A DNA stretch of 22,768 nt, from the IMG/VR virus record IMGVR_UViG_3300045117_000169, positions 1-22,768 of that record; one strand, given 5' to 3'. This document shows positions 1-7,702 of this stretch, in pieces. The DNA is from a virus. Within the stretch, counting starts at the first letter, position 1; each line of letters starts with the position of its first letter. The notes beneath the pieces were generated by a model. The model ran no database searches and was not told the DNA's origin. It was given only the letters and a program-made list of their open reading frames with translations. The translations under genes and the position numbers were made by a program.

Positions 1-1653
1 ATGTCTGCCACATGCTGTAATAGCCTCGGCAATATCAACATTGGCATATCGCGAATATGGAGTGGCCATGATACCATATATAGAATTTAATATAGTTTTT
101 TGTGCATTTTGCAATCTATCCAGTTGGGCAACCAAGTCTTTATTTTGTCCATCTTTTTCTAATGACAACATTTCTTTTTTAGTTTGTTGTCTTTGGATAA
201 ACAAGTTATATTCAATTTCAGATATGATACCGGTTTTATTAGTAGTAAATATTGCGCCGTTTGGTGCAATAGTAAATTTACCCAATTTAAGTGCTTTATT
301 AAATATTGCCACTTTATCACTATCATAAAATATATCATCATTATTTCTTTTTATTTTAAATGGCGGAAAGTTTTTATTGGCAGTGTGCTCTATGATTTCA
401 TCTTCTTTTAAACCCAATATTTTACCAAAGTAGGTTTCGGTGCTCATATTAAGAGCAATAATAGCAGTTGGGTATTCACTCATTACATCCATATCCAATA
501 CCCAATTATATATTCCTACTTGTGGTTCTTTTACATAAGCGGCATCATAACCCATTTGGTAACCCTGTAGCAATGGTGGAGCACACATATTTTTCTTTCT
601 TAGATGTGACAGGATATGTCCCTCTATTTGAGAGGTTTGGGTTTGGTAGCATATCATTGGGGTTTTGGTTAGTAAAGATAGTGACTGAATCATTTTGATA
701 TAGCCTAGTTTATTTTCCAACTGGGCTACACGTTTGGCGTCAATAACATTATACTCTACCATTTTATTCCAATTAGTAGAATATAACTCTTTCAAACTAT
801 AAGCATTTTCACTATAATCAAGTTTGCCTTTTTCTAGTTCGGCAAATGACACAAAATTTAGAGAATATGACTCGAGTTTCTTGCCATATTTTTTGTAAAT
901 ATCCATATAGTCAAGTATAGATACACCACCTATATCAATTTTAAATTCTGTTCCGGCAAATGTCCTACCAGAACTATCTGTTATTCTTGATCCGCGCCAA
1001 GTATTTACATGTTTGATTGGCGATAATCTGTGGTATAATTTTGTATCTTCACCAAATAGCTTTTTTGTTCTATTGACAATATAAGGTATGTCAAAAAAAT
1101 AACAATTCCATCCAGTGATTACATCACAAGGATTGCATTTCATAAAAGTTAAGAATTCGCTTAATAATATTTCCTCTGTTTTACATTCCACATATTCTAT
1201 ATTTTCCATATTACCAGTATAGGGTTTTTCACCAAAGACATATGTTTTCCATTGATTCATATCATGAACAGATATGAGAAAAATTTTATCATTAGCAGCT
1301 TGTGGGTCTGGAAATATATCAGAATCAATTTCGATGTCAATACTATATATTTTCATTTCCGGCACTTCTGTAATATCATGAAATCCTTCGGCTAAAAATT
1401 GGATTTCCGGCTTAACTTTATTTTCATGAATATTTTTATTATCTGTATGTTGTTCAAGGTACTCCTTATATTCATAATAAGTTTTAAACCACTTTTTTAT
1501 CATAGGTTTTCCATAGATTGATGTTACATTACCATTACCTGGAACAAAAACATAGGGCACCCAATGGTAATTGGCATAAAAATGCTCACCCCTAACAGTG
1601 TACCATAAGTGCATAATACTTTGCCGATAATCATAGAAAACATTTTTAAACAT
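1..1653 (-). CDS. Family B DNA polymerase, T4 gp43-like (C-terminal part outside window)
   Basis: Replicative DNA polymerase with 3'-5' proofreading exonuclease. The 551 visible codons run open from ATG at 1653 to the window edge. Exonuclease motifs are intact: Exo I SIDIEID (D106, E108), Exo II TGWNCYFFDIPYI (D188), Exo III YNVIDAKRV (Y301, D305). Polymerase motif A is DVMSEYPTAI (D389) and motif B is KTILNSIYG (K519, N523, Y526, G527). Motif C and the thumb lie beyond the window; T4 gp43 is about 900 aa, so roughly 350 residues are missing. The layout and wording (for example GVSILDYMDIYKKY and the SPI segment after Exo II) follow T4/RB69 gp43 as I remember them. Motif A is odd: the usual SLYP is SEYP. 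It is the last visible gene of the minus-strand run that starts at the promoter near 4050-4078. Only a weak AAGG precedes the start. Confidence 0.95.
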   Translation of the reverse strand, partial: MFKNVFYDYRQSIMHLWYTVRGEHFYANYHWVPYVFVPGNGNVTSIYGKPMIKKWFKTYYEYKEYLEQHTDNKNIHENKVKPEIQFLAEGFHDITEVPEMKIYSIDIEIDSDIFPDPQAANDKIFLISVHDMNQWKTYVFGEKPYTGNMENIEYVECKTEEILLSEFLTFMKCNPCDVITGWNCYFFDIPYIVNRTKKLFGEDTKLYHRLSPIKHVNTWRGSRITDSSGRTFAGTEFKIDIGGVSILDYMDIYKKYGKKLESYSLNFVSFAELEKGKLDYSENAYSLKELYSTNWNKMVEYNVIDAKRVAQLENKLGYIKMIQSLSLLTKTPMICYQTQTSQIEGHILSHLRKKNMCAPPLLQGYQMGYDAAYVKEPQVGIYNWVLDMDVMSEYPTAIIALNMSTETYFGKILGLKEDEIIEHTANKNFPPFKIKRNNDDIFYDSDKVAIFNKALKLGKFTIAPNGAIFTTNKTGIISEIEYNLFIQRQQTKKEMLSLEKDGQNKDLVAQLDRLQNAQKTILNSIYGIMATPYSRYANVDIAEAITACGRH

Positions 1654-1686
1654 ATATTATTATACCTTGAAATGAAAGAATGTAAA

Positions 1687-1971
1687 TTACTTTATATGTG
1701 AAAAGTGTTTACAGAAAGAACTGCCACAAAGGACACCATATTTTGAACAAAGAGCATCATTAAGACTACCAGAATGTAATTTACAATCAAAATTGTAATG
1801 CCCTATTAGTGTTGGAGTAAAATCAAGTTTTTTAACATATCCCTCTTTAAGTAATAAATTTATAAAATTTTCGGGATTTTTTTCAAAGGCTAATAGACAA
1901 AATTTCTCTGGGTTATCAATTTCGGGAATATCAAACACAATTTCCAGATTAAGAATCATTTTTTTAGACAT
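1687..1971 (-). CDS. Small Cys/His-rich protein, function unknown
   Basis: Protein of 94 aa. I start it at the ATG at 1971, two bases after the TAA of the preceding gene (TAATATG), which suggests translational coupling; an in-frame ATG at 2004 would overlap the upstream gene and has no ribosome binding site. The C-terminal third carries a Cys/His cluster (C, H, then LCSKYGVLCGSSFCKHF) that could bind a metal. The N-terminal part alternates hydrophobic strands and a helix (NPEKFCLLAFEKNPENFINLL). I do not recognise the family. It sits between the DNA polymerase gene and other small Cys-rich genes in the same orientation. Confidence 0.65.
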   Translation of the reverse strand: MSKKMILNLEIVFDIPEIDNPEKFCLLAFEKNPENFINLLLKEGYVKKLDFTPTLIGHYNFDCKLHSGSLNDALCSKYGVLCGSSFCKHFSHIK

Positions 1972-1972
1972 A

Positions 1973-2113
1973 TTATTTTTTTCTGTATTTTGATTCAAAA
2001 TCATTACATTTAACTATTTCGATAGCTGGTTCTGGTTTGTAACTCACAGAACAAATAACTACCTCTTTGTTATCTAATAATTTTATTGCCTTAATACACT
2101 CACAGCAACGCAT
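1973..2113 (-). CDS. 46-aa small protein with CxxC motif, function unknown
   Basis: The start is ATG at 2113 because AGGAG lies seven bases upstream (ggagaataaaATG); the longer frame from 2155 overlaps the preceding gene and lacks such a site. The protein begins MRCCECIKAIKLL and has four cysteines in its first 25 residues plus one near the end, so metal binding is possible but not shown. The ATG lies one base after the TAA of the preceding gene, and its own stop precedes the next ATG by one base, so three genes in a row appear translationally coupled. No family recognised. Confidence 0.6.
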   Translation of the reverse strand: MRCCECIKAIKLLDNKEVVICSVSYKPEPAIEIVKCNDFESKYRKK

Positions 2114-2114
2114 T

Positions 2115-2321
2115 TTATTCTCCTTTTGGTTCCCAAAAACGTCCTTTGTGACCACACGACCATGGCCACCAGGAAAATAAACTCAAATGGCGAATTGCGA
2201 AACATGACTTATGTCCATTTCCAGTAGATAAATTAATATAATATGGATGCAAACAAACCAATTCGGGAAAACCGAAAATATATTCCCCTTTACTATATTT
2301 ACAATCTTTACATAATTTCAC
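2115..2321 (-). CDS. 68-aa zinc-ribbon-like phage protein
   Basis: Starts with GTG at 2321, preceded by a strong ribosome binding site (GAAGGAGactaaaGTG). The pattern is CxDC near the N-terminus, then CLHP, then SCFAIR, then CGHKGRFWEPKG at the C-terminus. This layout of paired cysteines ending in CG-x-x-G-x-x-W/F-E-P recurs, from memory, in small uncharacterised phage and prophage proteins. The cysteines probably hold one zinc. Function unknown. It is part of the co-directional cluster of small Cys-rich genes at 1687-2896. Confidence 0.75.
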   Translation of the reverse strand: MKLCKDCKYSKGEYIFGFPELVCLHPYYINLSTGNGHKSCFAIRHLSLFSWWPWSCGHKGRFWEPKGE

Positions 2322-2356
2322 TTTAGTCTCCTTCCATATTATTTTACCCGATAATT

Positions 2357-2722
2357 TTATAAATATGATTCAATATCTTTGTTACTCCACAGAGACTTTT
2401 TTACTATATTTCCATTAGAATCTTTCAAAGCCGTGAAAATACACGGCCCACTACTCCATATTGTCTCTTGATGAAATTCATAATATATTCTACCATCTGG
2501 AAAAATATGTTTATATAATTGATATTTATTATCAAACATACCACTGACATATTCACTGGAAGGTTCGCTTTTTATTAAACAGATTGTAATCGTTCTTTTT
2601 GGTGTTTCCTCTATTCTACCATCTTGATATATTCTAGTAGTAAATTCGGTACATACTTCTCGTAATGAATTTACAAAATCTGATGCCCAAGTATTAAGGC
2701 CGATAAATTGGTCACATCTCAT
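2357..2722 (-). CDS. Hypothetical protein, 121 aa
   Basis: I take the ATG at 2722 as the start: GGTG lies six bases upstream, whereas the frame-extending TTG at 2734 has no ribosome binding site. The protein (MRCDQFIGLNTWASDF...) is rich in predicted beta strand and has no signal peptide, membrane segment or recognisable catalytic motif. It contains the paired phrases IYQDGRIEE and IFPDGRIYYEF about 40 residues apart, which may be two related hairpins. A TATAAATA box on the minus strand lies about 15 bases upstream of the ATG; in such AT-rich DNA I do not count it as a promoter. No family recognised. Confidence 0.7.
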   Translation of the reverse strand: MRCDQFIGLNTWASDFVNSLREVCTEFTTRIYQDGRIEETPKRTITICLIKSEPSSEYVSGMFDNKYQLYKHIFPDGRIYYEFHQETIWSSGPCIFTALKDSNGNIVKKSLWSNKDIESYL

Positions 2723-2746
2723 AACAATCACCAATAATATTTATAA

Positions 2747-2896
2747 TTAAGCTATATTTTTTATATCTGTATCATAAAATTTATCAAAAAGAACTTTGGC
2801 ACAATCATAACAAAATGCTAAAAAGTTTATATATACTACAGTTTTATCTTTATTACAAAAATTGCATTTTCCAAAAACAGGATTTGATAATTTCAT
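2747..2896 (-). CDS. 49-aa zinc-ribbon protein
   Basis: ATG at 2896 follows directly on the TAA of the upstream gene (TAAATG spacing one codon or less), with GAGA a few bases upstream. The translation begins MKLSNPVFGKCNFCNKDKT and continues to FCYDCAKVLFDKFYD: two CxxC knuckles about 18 residues apart, the standard spacing for a small zinc ribbon. It may be a nucleic-acid or protein-binding accessory factor; nothing more specific can be said. Its tight join to the 375-aa zinc-finger gene suggests co-translation. Confidence 0.7.
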   Translation of the reverse strand: MKLSNPVFGKCNFCNKDKTVVYINFLAFCYDCAKVLFDKFYDTDIKNIA

Positions 2897-4024
2897 TTAA
2901 ATCTCATTTACTTTACAACGAGTTAATACAGTCTGTCTGATTTTGTTGTATTCTTTGTGTTCTTTAATTTTACCAGATACATTATACTTTACATCTTCTT
3001 TTAGATCGATTGGGTTAGATGTTTTCCAGATAACCATGTTGCCATTACTATCCTGAAATTTGTAAATATATACCATACCCCAATATGAGTTAAATTCATG
3101 TTTCCTTATAAAAGTCAATGTTAGATTAACCACTTCATTTACATCACCAATATAATTAGATTCAACATTGATGTTTTTTGCTTCAACATTACGGCGATAA
3201 GATTCAACCATAGAGGCTGCGATTTTCTGGGTACGTTTTACTACATACTTTTGCTTGGCTATGGTATTGATGTTATGTTCATAATCATTTTTGGGGCCAA
3301 GATTTGCGGCCCAGTCAATTACTTTCTGGGCATATTTCAGATCATCATTGGCAATATTATAATTTTTCATTTTTGTGGGGTTACTGATAATATCAACTAC
3401 ACGATCAACTGTCGTGTAGACAGGACCTAAACCAGCTTGTGATACACCCACCCAGCCATTATCCCTGATAGTGGCTTTAGTAATTGCCAAAAAGGCATCC
3501 AATGAATAATTTTCCAAAGTGTCGTTAACTATGCTGCCCATTTCTTCCAACTTACCTAATATGTCAACCCAATTTGCCACATGAAGAAACTTTTCAGGGC
3601 TATGTCCAAGAAAGTCGGCAACACACTGTCTGCCAACTTGTTTGGTTGTGCCATCATCATGTTGTACTACAAAGGTATCCTTACGATACCGATTGTGACC
3701 ACAGTGGTCACATACTCCTTTCCGATTACGATATTCTGGGGACATTGTTTCGCCCGGAACATTACGAACAATATTGGCTTCTAAGTTGTTATCATGTTGC
3801 AATGTGGCCAATAGACGCCAACCATTTAATTTGGGGGTTTCCCCATATATGGTGACTTTCCTATATAATTTAATATAGGGATAATCACACTCATCCCTTT
3901 CGACGTCCCCAATTTCAAGAAACATGTGAGCACAACCAAGCTTATCCGCTTTTCGATTCAGCCCGTTGATTTTCTCCTCAAGTTGGGAAATATTTTCATC
4001 CCTAATTTTGGCTGTCCACTTCAT
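2897..4024 (-). CDS. Zinc-finger phage/plasmid protein, 375 aa, unknown function
   Basis: After an N-terminal helix-strand region, residues 105-141 hold a zinc-binding module: CDHCG (C105, C108), N-x-R-x-R-K-D-T-F-V-V, then KQVGRQCVADFLGHSPE (C134). This combination, CxxCG-x-R-x-R-K-x-T-F-V followed by VGRxC-x-x-DFLG, recurs in uncharacterised proteins of phages and plasmids (from memory). The C-terminal part (about residues 285-375) looks beta-rich and ends in a strand pattern (KYNVSGKIKEHKEY) reminiscent of OB-fold proteins, so nucleic-acid binding is plausible but inferred. First gene downstream of the promoter at 4050-4078, so probably early. The start ATG at 4024 is preceded by AGGG at nine bases. 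Confidence 0.85.
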   Translation of the reverse strand: MKWTAKIRDENISQLEEKINGLNRKADKLGCAHMFLEIGDVERDECDYPYIKLYRKVTIYGETPKLNGWRLLATLQHDNNLEANIVRNVPGETMSPEYRNRKGVCDHCGHNRYRKDTFVVQHDDGTTKQVGRQCVADFLGHSPEKFLHVANWVDILGKLEEMGSIVNDTLENYSLDAFLAITKATIRDNGWVGVSQAGLGPVYTTVDRVVDIISNPTKMKNYNIANDDLKYAQKVIDWAANLGPKNDYEHNINTIAKQKYVVKRTQKIAASMVESYRRNVEAKNINVESNYIGDVNEVVNLTLTFIRKHEFNSYWGMVYIYKFQDSNGNMVIWKTSNPIDLKEDVKYNVSGKIKEHKEYNKIRQTVLTRCKVNEI

Positions 4025-4049
4025 GATGATACCCTATATTTTTTCCTTT

Positions 4050-4078
4050 ATTATAACATATAAGGTATCAAAAGACAA
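4050..4078 (-). promoter_or_regulatory. Sigma70-type promoter, phage motif copy 1
   Basis: Read on the minus strand: -35 TTGTCT (4078-4073), 17-bp spacer, -10 TATAAT (4055-4050), with TG one base upstream of the -10 (TGTTATAAT, an extended -10). The -35 is followed by TTTG. It matches the copies at 7571-7599 and 10610-10638 in all these elements. It would drive the zinc-finger gene at 4024 and the genes downstream to the DNA polymerase. The TSS is inferred, near 4043. Confidence 0.75.
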
Positions 4079-4156
4079 CAAACTATACATCCAAAATTTT
4101 CCATAATTCATCTAGTTGATGTCTTAATATACAAACTAACTGTTTTATTTTTTGAA

Positions 4157-4207
4157 TGGATTATAATATGTTAAATTTGGTATCATTATTTAACATATTA
4201 TAATCCA
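4157..4207. repeat. 20-bp perfect inverted repeat, likely 3'-end hairpin of the upstream operon
   Basis: Arms 4157-4176 and 4188-4207 are perfect 20-bp reverse complements with an 11-nt loop. The stop codon of the HAD-like gene (4200-4198) lies inside the stem, and the next promoter follows at 4078. On the minus-strand transcript the stem is followed by UUCAAAAAA, not a U-run, so a classic intrinsic terminator is doubtful. It may be a 3'-end stabiliser, a processing site or a weak terminator separating two operons. Confidence 0.6.
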
Positions 4208-4791
4208 TTTTTACATGTTATCAGATGGTATATATCTTCCCACGAATTTACTATTTGTATTAATTGTCTCAAAATACTACCACTTTTGAGTATATTTATA
4301 TTCCAACTTCTTGAGAATAGTATTGGTATAATACCGGCATTTGCAACATTTACTATATTATTCATATAATCATCAATAAAATGAGTTACGCCAAGCGATC
4401 TACAAAGCTTTCCTTTATCTTTAGTATAATAAAGGTTTACCTTTTCGTATGTCTGTTTATCCAAATTATGTTGTAGATAGAAATCTACAGGTTCCAATAC
4501 TTTTCTATTTGTTATTATATATATATAGTTTGTTTTCGCGTACCATTTAAGGAAATCTAGTGCGCCATCAATAGTTGGTGTTGCTATAGTATTGTCATGA
4601 TTTAAGCATAAATTTAGAATTTTTTCTGCGTCTTTTTTTGTCATTCCCGGATAATTTAGCTCTATAGTATAATGTTTTATAGTCTCAAGCCCTACGGGGT
4701 AACCAAGATGTTCGGTTATTAGGCCGCATAATGTTATTGCAGTATCAACAATAACAGAATCGAAATCAAATCCCAATAAATTTATTTTCAT
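4198..4791 (-). CDS. HAD-superfamily phosphatase / 5'-nucleotidase-like protein
   Basis: Protein of 197 aa with the four HAD motifs in order: motif I GFDFDSVIVDT (nucleophile D9, acid/base D11), motif II IITNRK (T94), motif III lysine in YTKDKGKL (K125 or K128), and motif IV THFIDDYMNN (D140, D141). The size and the motif spacing fit small phosphatases of the 5'(3')-deoxyribonucleotidase type, which hydrolyse (d)NMPs; the substrate is inferred. A role in phage nucleotide metabolism is reasonable. No signal peptide. The gene starts 19 bases after the DHH phosphoesterase gene; no clear ribosome binding site is seen. Its stop lies inside a 20-bp hairpin. Confidence 0.8.
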   Translation of the reverse strand: MKINLLGFDFDSVIVDTAITLCGLITEHLGYPVGLETIKHYTIELNYPGMTKKDAEKILNLCLNHDNTIATPTIDGALDFLKWYAKTNYIYIITNRKVLEPVDFYLQHNLDKQTYEKVNLYYTKDKGKLCRSLGVTHFIDDYMNNIVNVANAGIIPILFSRSWNINILKSGSILRQLIQIVNSWEDIYHLITCKNGL

Positions 4792-4810
4792 TACAAATTA
4801 AATCCATTGG

Positions 4811-5641
4811 TCATATAATTAATTCTCCAATAGTAAACCCGGCAGCCCCTTTATGTCCACCACCACCAAATTTTTTGGCAATTTCTCCACAATGAACATT
4901 ATCTTTTGTTGAATATAGCCCATATTGCCAAGTTTTTTGGGAAGTATGAATATATGTAACCATTATATCATGTAAATCGGGGTTGTAAACCGAATCAAAT
5001 AAAGGCGAGCCGCCAACATTATTACATATAACCGCCCTTAGTCCTTCAAAACAACCTTCTCTATTGTAAATTTTTACATGTTTTTCGTTGGTAATGTCAA
5101 CCCAGGATTTTATAATTCTGCCCGTGTTGATAATATGTTCTGTGAGGCGGTCATTTTCAAATAGCATTTCCCATATGTGTGAATTAACAGGGAGGTCTTG
5201 CTCTCTCATGCCATATTGAAAATAAACTATCTCATTATTATGTTGCCATACATCATATCTACCAAGATATTTAACTACTTTTGGTATTTTTGTATTAGGG
5301 AACAAATATTCCCAAGTTAGTTCGCAGCTGGCCTTGGAAATATCCAATTTACCATAGTGATAAAATCCCGCCTCTTTAATGGCATCAATGGCGGTGATGT
5401 GATGGTCTAAGATAATCACATCATTAATACCCGACAACTCCCTCATGATATCAATTGGTGCTATGATATCACAAAAGAATATTATTTCGTTAACAAATTT
5501 TCTATCCAATATTTTGGCTTTGAAATTATCATTGTAGTTAAGTGGTATAAGTTCGGCTTTGTTTTCCCAATAATGAACAATGGCGGCAGAACATTTACCA
5601 TCCAAGTCGGCAGAATGATAATAACAAACAATATTATTCAT
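4811..5641 (-). CDS. DHH/DHHA1-family phosphoesterase
   Basis: Mn-dependent phosphoesterase of the DHH superfamily (NrnA-like nano-RNases, cyclic dinucleotide and pAp phosphatases, RecJ). Motif I is HSADLDG (H9, D12, D14), motif II FFCDI (D58), motif III LDHH (D79, H80, H81), and the DHHA1 substrate-binding signature GGGGHKGAAGF is at residues 259-269. At 276 aa it has the NrnA-like domain pair without RecJ extensions. I start at ATG 5641, not ATG 5653, because GGAG sits six bases upstream of the former. A 20-codon frame at 5696-5634 overlaps the start and could be a leader, but I see no ribosome binding site for it. Likely role: turnover of short oligonucleotides or signalling nucleotides during infection. 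Confidence 0.9.
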   Translation of the reverse strand: MNNIVCYYHSADLDGKCSAAIVHYWENKAELIPLNYNDNFKAKILDRKFVNEIIFFCDIIAPIDIMRELSGINDVIILDHHITAIDAIKEAGFYHYGKLDISKASCELTWEYLFPNTKIPKVVKYLGRYDVWQHNNEIVYFQYGMREQDLPVNSHIWEMLFENDRLTEHIINTGRIIKSWVDITNEKHVKIYNREGCFEGLRAVICNNVGGSPLFDSVYNPDLHDIMVTYIHTSQKTWQYGLYSTKDNVHCGEIAKKFGGGGHKGAAGFTIGELII

Positions 5642-5706
5642 TGAATACTCCATATTCTTTATCTGTTATCCTATCAAATCTTACAAAATTCAACATAATA
5701 TTCTTT

Positions 5707-6126
5707 TCATTTAGTATATATCCAAAAACAGGGTTTTTGGTAATCGTCAAAATCACCACATATCACGTTAGTAACAATTCCCGTTTTATCAAAGTATATA
5801 TCTGTGCTGATATATTTATTATATCCAGGATAACCACTACCAGTTAAATTAGGTATAAGATTGATTGTACTACCAAATATACCATGAAAAGCATATCTGT
5901 ATTGCCAAATTTCTGTCCAATAGTCATAACAAGACCTGTTAAGAATGGTTGTAGGTGTAATACTTATAATTCTTTTTACGTCTTCTTTGGTGGATTTACC
6001 AACAACAATTTCTTTCCAGGGATTAAAGTCCCTCGGAACCGGCCCCGAAATACAGGCACTAATTAGTAAAATTATTACACCGACTGTTGTTGCTGTTGTT
6101 ACTCTTCTTGTTCTTCCGAGTACCAT
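5707..6126 (-). CDS. Lipoprotein with BamE/SmpA-like domain
   Basis: Protein of 139 aa. A basic N-terminus (MVLGRTRRVTT), a hydrophobic stretch and a lipobox LISAC predict lipidation at Cys25 and export. The mature part contains PWKEIVVGKSTKEDVKRI, the strand-then-helix signature of SmpA/OmlA/BamE-like lipoproteins (xxVGxSTKxDVxxxxG), followed by YFDKTGIVTNV, which fits the closing strands of that fold. BamE itself works in the outer-membrane assembly complex; a phage copy might act in envelope modification or superinfection exclusion, which is inference. The gene overlaps the phosphatase gene upstream by 28 bases; AGAGG lies 8-9 bases before the ATG. Confidence 0.75.
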   Translation of the reverse strand: MVLGRTRRVTTATTVGVIILLISACISGPVPRDFNPWKEIVVGKSTKEDVKRIISITPTTILNRSCYDYWTEIWQYRYAFHGIFGSTINLIPNLTGSGYPGYNKYISTDIYFDKTGIVTNVICGDFDDYQKPCFWIYTK

Positions 6127-6536
6127 TCTATGTGCCTCTTCAGTATTGTATTAAGTATTTTATTATATACAAATACATTTGGTATGTATTTACGAAAATA
6201 CATATCATCATCTTCATTCCAAATTTTACTCAGTGCGGCAGCGACTGCCGGTGACCTGGAAATACCAGCATTACAATGAACAATGACTTCATCTATATCA
6301 TTTTCCCAAATATCAACAACATCAAGGATTTTGCCAGCTTGTGTTTCGGTAAAAAGCACAAGACCAGCTTTGGGGGATGATATATCATCAAACTTAAGAT
6401 GAAGTGTTGCCATTCTGTTCTCATTAATAGGAAGTTTTACTTCCTTTTCATCAGTACCAGTTATACTTATCAGAATATGTTTGTTGGTAAACAATTCTGA
6501 TTCTATAATTATACGCGGTAATGGAGTAAATTTCAT
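6099..6536 (-). CDS. Dual-specificity / tyrosine phosphatase-like protein
   Basis: Cysteine phosphatase of 145 aa. The active-site P-loop is VIVHCNAGISRSPAVAAA (C88, R94), the HCxxGxxRS signature of dual-specificity phosphatases. The start is ATG 6536 rather than ATG 6548 because GAGGA lies a few bases upstream of the former; it overlaps the end of the RNA ligase gene. The fold also includes RNA 5'-triphosphatases (for example baculovirus BVP). Given the neighbouring RNA ligase, an RNA 5'-end or protein substrate are both possible; the sequence does not decide. Confidence 0.85.
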   Translation of the reverse strand: MKFTPLPRIIIESELFTNKHILISITGTDEKEVKLPINENRMATLHLKFDDISSPKAGLVLFTETQAGKILDVVDIWENDIDEVIVHCNAGISRSPAVAAALSKIWNEDDDMYFRKYIPNVFVYNKILNTILKRHIEWYSEEQEE

Positions 6537-6537
6537 C

Positions 6538-7536
6538 TTATTCCTCATACTTTAATAGATATTGTGGATTAATAACTTTGAAAGAGAATCTACCAAAACC
6601 ATCAATCCACATCTCGTTTAATGGTCTCAAAACAATTCCTTCTCTGTGAACTTTAGGATTAATCTTGCTTCTATCAAAAGACATGTCAACCAAATTATGA
6701 ACACTGTGATTTAATAGAATATTATCCAAGATGGGCACGGTTTTTAGACCAAGTGATCTTATGGTATTTACAAAATCATTTTTATCCAGATATCTTTTTG
6801 TATCAATATCAAATACATTATAAAAATAAATATCATGTTCTTTTAGTGCAAGAACATTTTTTTGGATACCAGGGCCAACTAATTCACCTTGTAATACAAC
6901 ATTAAATCCTAATTGTTTTATCTTATTTTCCAAATCAAGCCTAATTGCTGTTTGGAAAAAAGTATTTCTAAAGTTGTCAGGATCATCTATTTTTAATTCT
7001 AGATTATGAGAACATACACCAAATTTCCCATCTTTAATATAAACAGTTATGCTCGAACCATCAAGCTTTTCTGTTATGTATAAAATAGTGCCCGCATATT
7101 CCTCTATAATATGGGGAATATTCTGCACTCTTTCTTCATCTGTTCTGGGTATGAAGCCAGGAAAATATCCTTTTATTTTGCCAGCTAATTGTGCTGGTAA
7201 AGGTGTCTCGTATTTTTCAATTCCTAAAATTTCGGAAACATCTTGACCCACTTCATAACAACCACCAGGTAAAATAGTCATAGGAAAACAAATTCCCTGA
7301 CTAATTTGACCTTTTAGTTTTATAGTTTTGATTTTCTTGCTTTTAAGAAAAGCAAAACTTGGATTATCCTTTGGAAGTTTAGAATCTATTTCACAATAAA
7401 CACATAAATCACCCTCGTTAAATTCGTTTTTACGAATTACAACTTCCCATCCATCTACACGAGCACAGACAATATTATCTGCGCCCATGATTGGGGAGAT
7501 TTTGTTTATTGTTCTGATAGATGCCATTTTTCTCAT
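6538..7536 (-). CDS. RNA ligase, DRB0094 (Rnl5-like) family
   Basis: ATP-dependent RNA ligase, 332 aa, close to the 342 aa of the Deinococcus radiodurans enzyme. The N-terminal OB-like module carries the family phrase MRKMASIRTINKISPIMGADNI and VDGWEVVI, then NEGDLCVYCEIDSKLP. The nucleotidyltransferase domain has motif I EKLDGSS (lysine 157, the AMP acceptor), motif III-like FYNVFDI, motif IV EGIVLRP (E299) and motif V FKVIN (K320). The family repairs RNA nicks with a 3'-OH/5'-phosphate. The start at 7536 is supported by family-like MRK at the N-terminus; an internal ATG at 7527 is possible. First gene behind the promoter at 7571-7599, heading an operon with the phosphatases. Confidence 0.92.
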   Translation of the reverse strand: MRKMASIRTINKISPIMGADNIVCARVDGWEVVIRKNEFNEGDLCVYCEIDSKLPKDNPSFAFLKSKKIKTIKLKGQISQGICFPMTILPGGCYEVGQDVSEILGIEKYETPLPAQLAGKIKGYFPGFIPRTDEERVQNIPHIIEEYAGTILYITEKLDGSSITVYIKDGKFGVCSHNLELKIDDPDNFRNTFFQTAIRLDLENKIKQLGFNVVLQGELVGPGIQKNVLALKEHDIYFYNVFDIDTKRYLDKNDFVNTIRSLGLKTVPILDNILLNHSVHNLVDMSFDRSKINPKVHREGIVLRPLNEMWIDGFGRFSFKVINPQYLLKYEE

Positions 7537-7570
7537 TATATTATAATTCCATTCTTCATATTTTCCTATT

Positions 7571-7599
7571 ATTATATCATATCAGGCCCCAAAAGACAA
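7571..7599 (-). promoter_or_regulatory. Sigma70-type promoter, phage motif copy 2
   Basis: On the minus strand: -35 TTGTCT (7599-7594) followed by TTTG, 17-bp spacer, extended -10 TGATATAAT with the hexamer at 7576-7571. It has the same elements and spacing as the copies at 4050-4078 and 10610-10638. It drives the RNA ligase operon. Between it and the 3' end of tRNA-Gln there is a T7 run on the minus strand (7607-7601), which may help end the upstream tRNA transcript. Confidence 0.8.
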
Positions 7600-7608
7600 T
7601 AAAAAAAT

Positions 7609-7683
7609 TGGCAGGAGAGTCTGGAATTGAACCAGAATAACATGGGTCAAAGCCATGCACCTATACCGCTCGGTCACTCTCCT
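7609..7683 (-). tRNA. tRNA-Gln (anticodon UUG)
   Basis: Acceptor AGGAGAG pairs with CTCTCCT. D arm ACC/GGT, anticodon stem CATGG/CCATG with loop CTTTGAC giving anticodon TTG, T stem TCTGG/CCAGA with loop TTCAATT. The discriminator base is G, as usual for tRNA-Gln, and the CCA end is encoded. Phage-encoded; reads CAA, which suits AT-rich codon usage. Confidence 0.95.
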
Positions 7684-7702
7684 TTATTATTAATTTTATG
7701 GT

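Noticed and set aside
2357-2368. TATAAATA on the plus strand as a late promoter
   Set aside because: No plus-strand gene follows; the box lies in the coding end of a minus-strand gene in AT-rich DNA.
5634-5696. 20-codon frame just upstream of and overlapping the DHH phosphoesterase start
   Set aside because: No ribosome binding site and no distinctive sequence; noted only as a possible leader.
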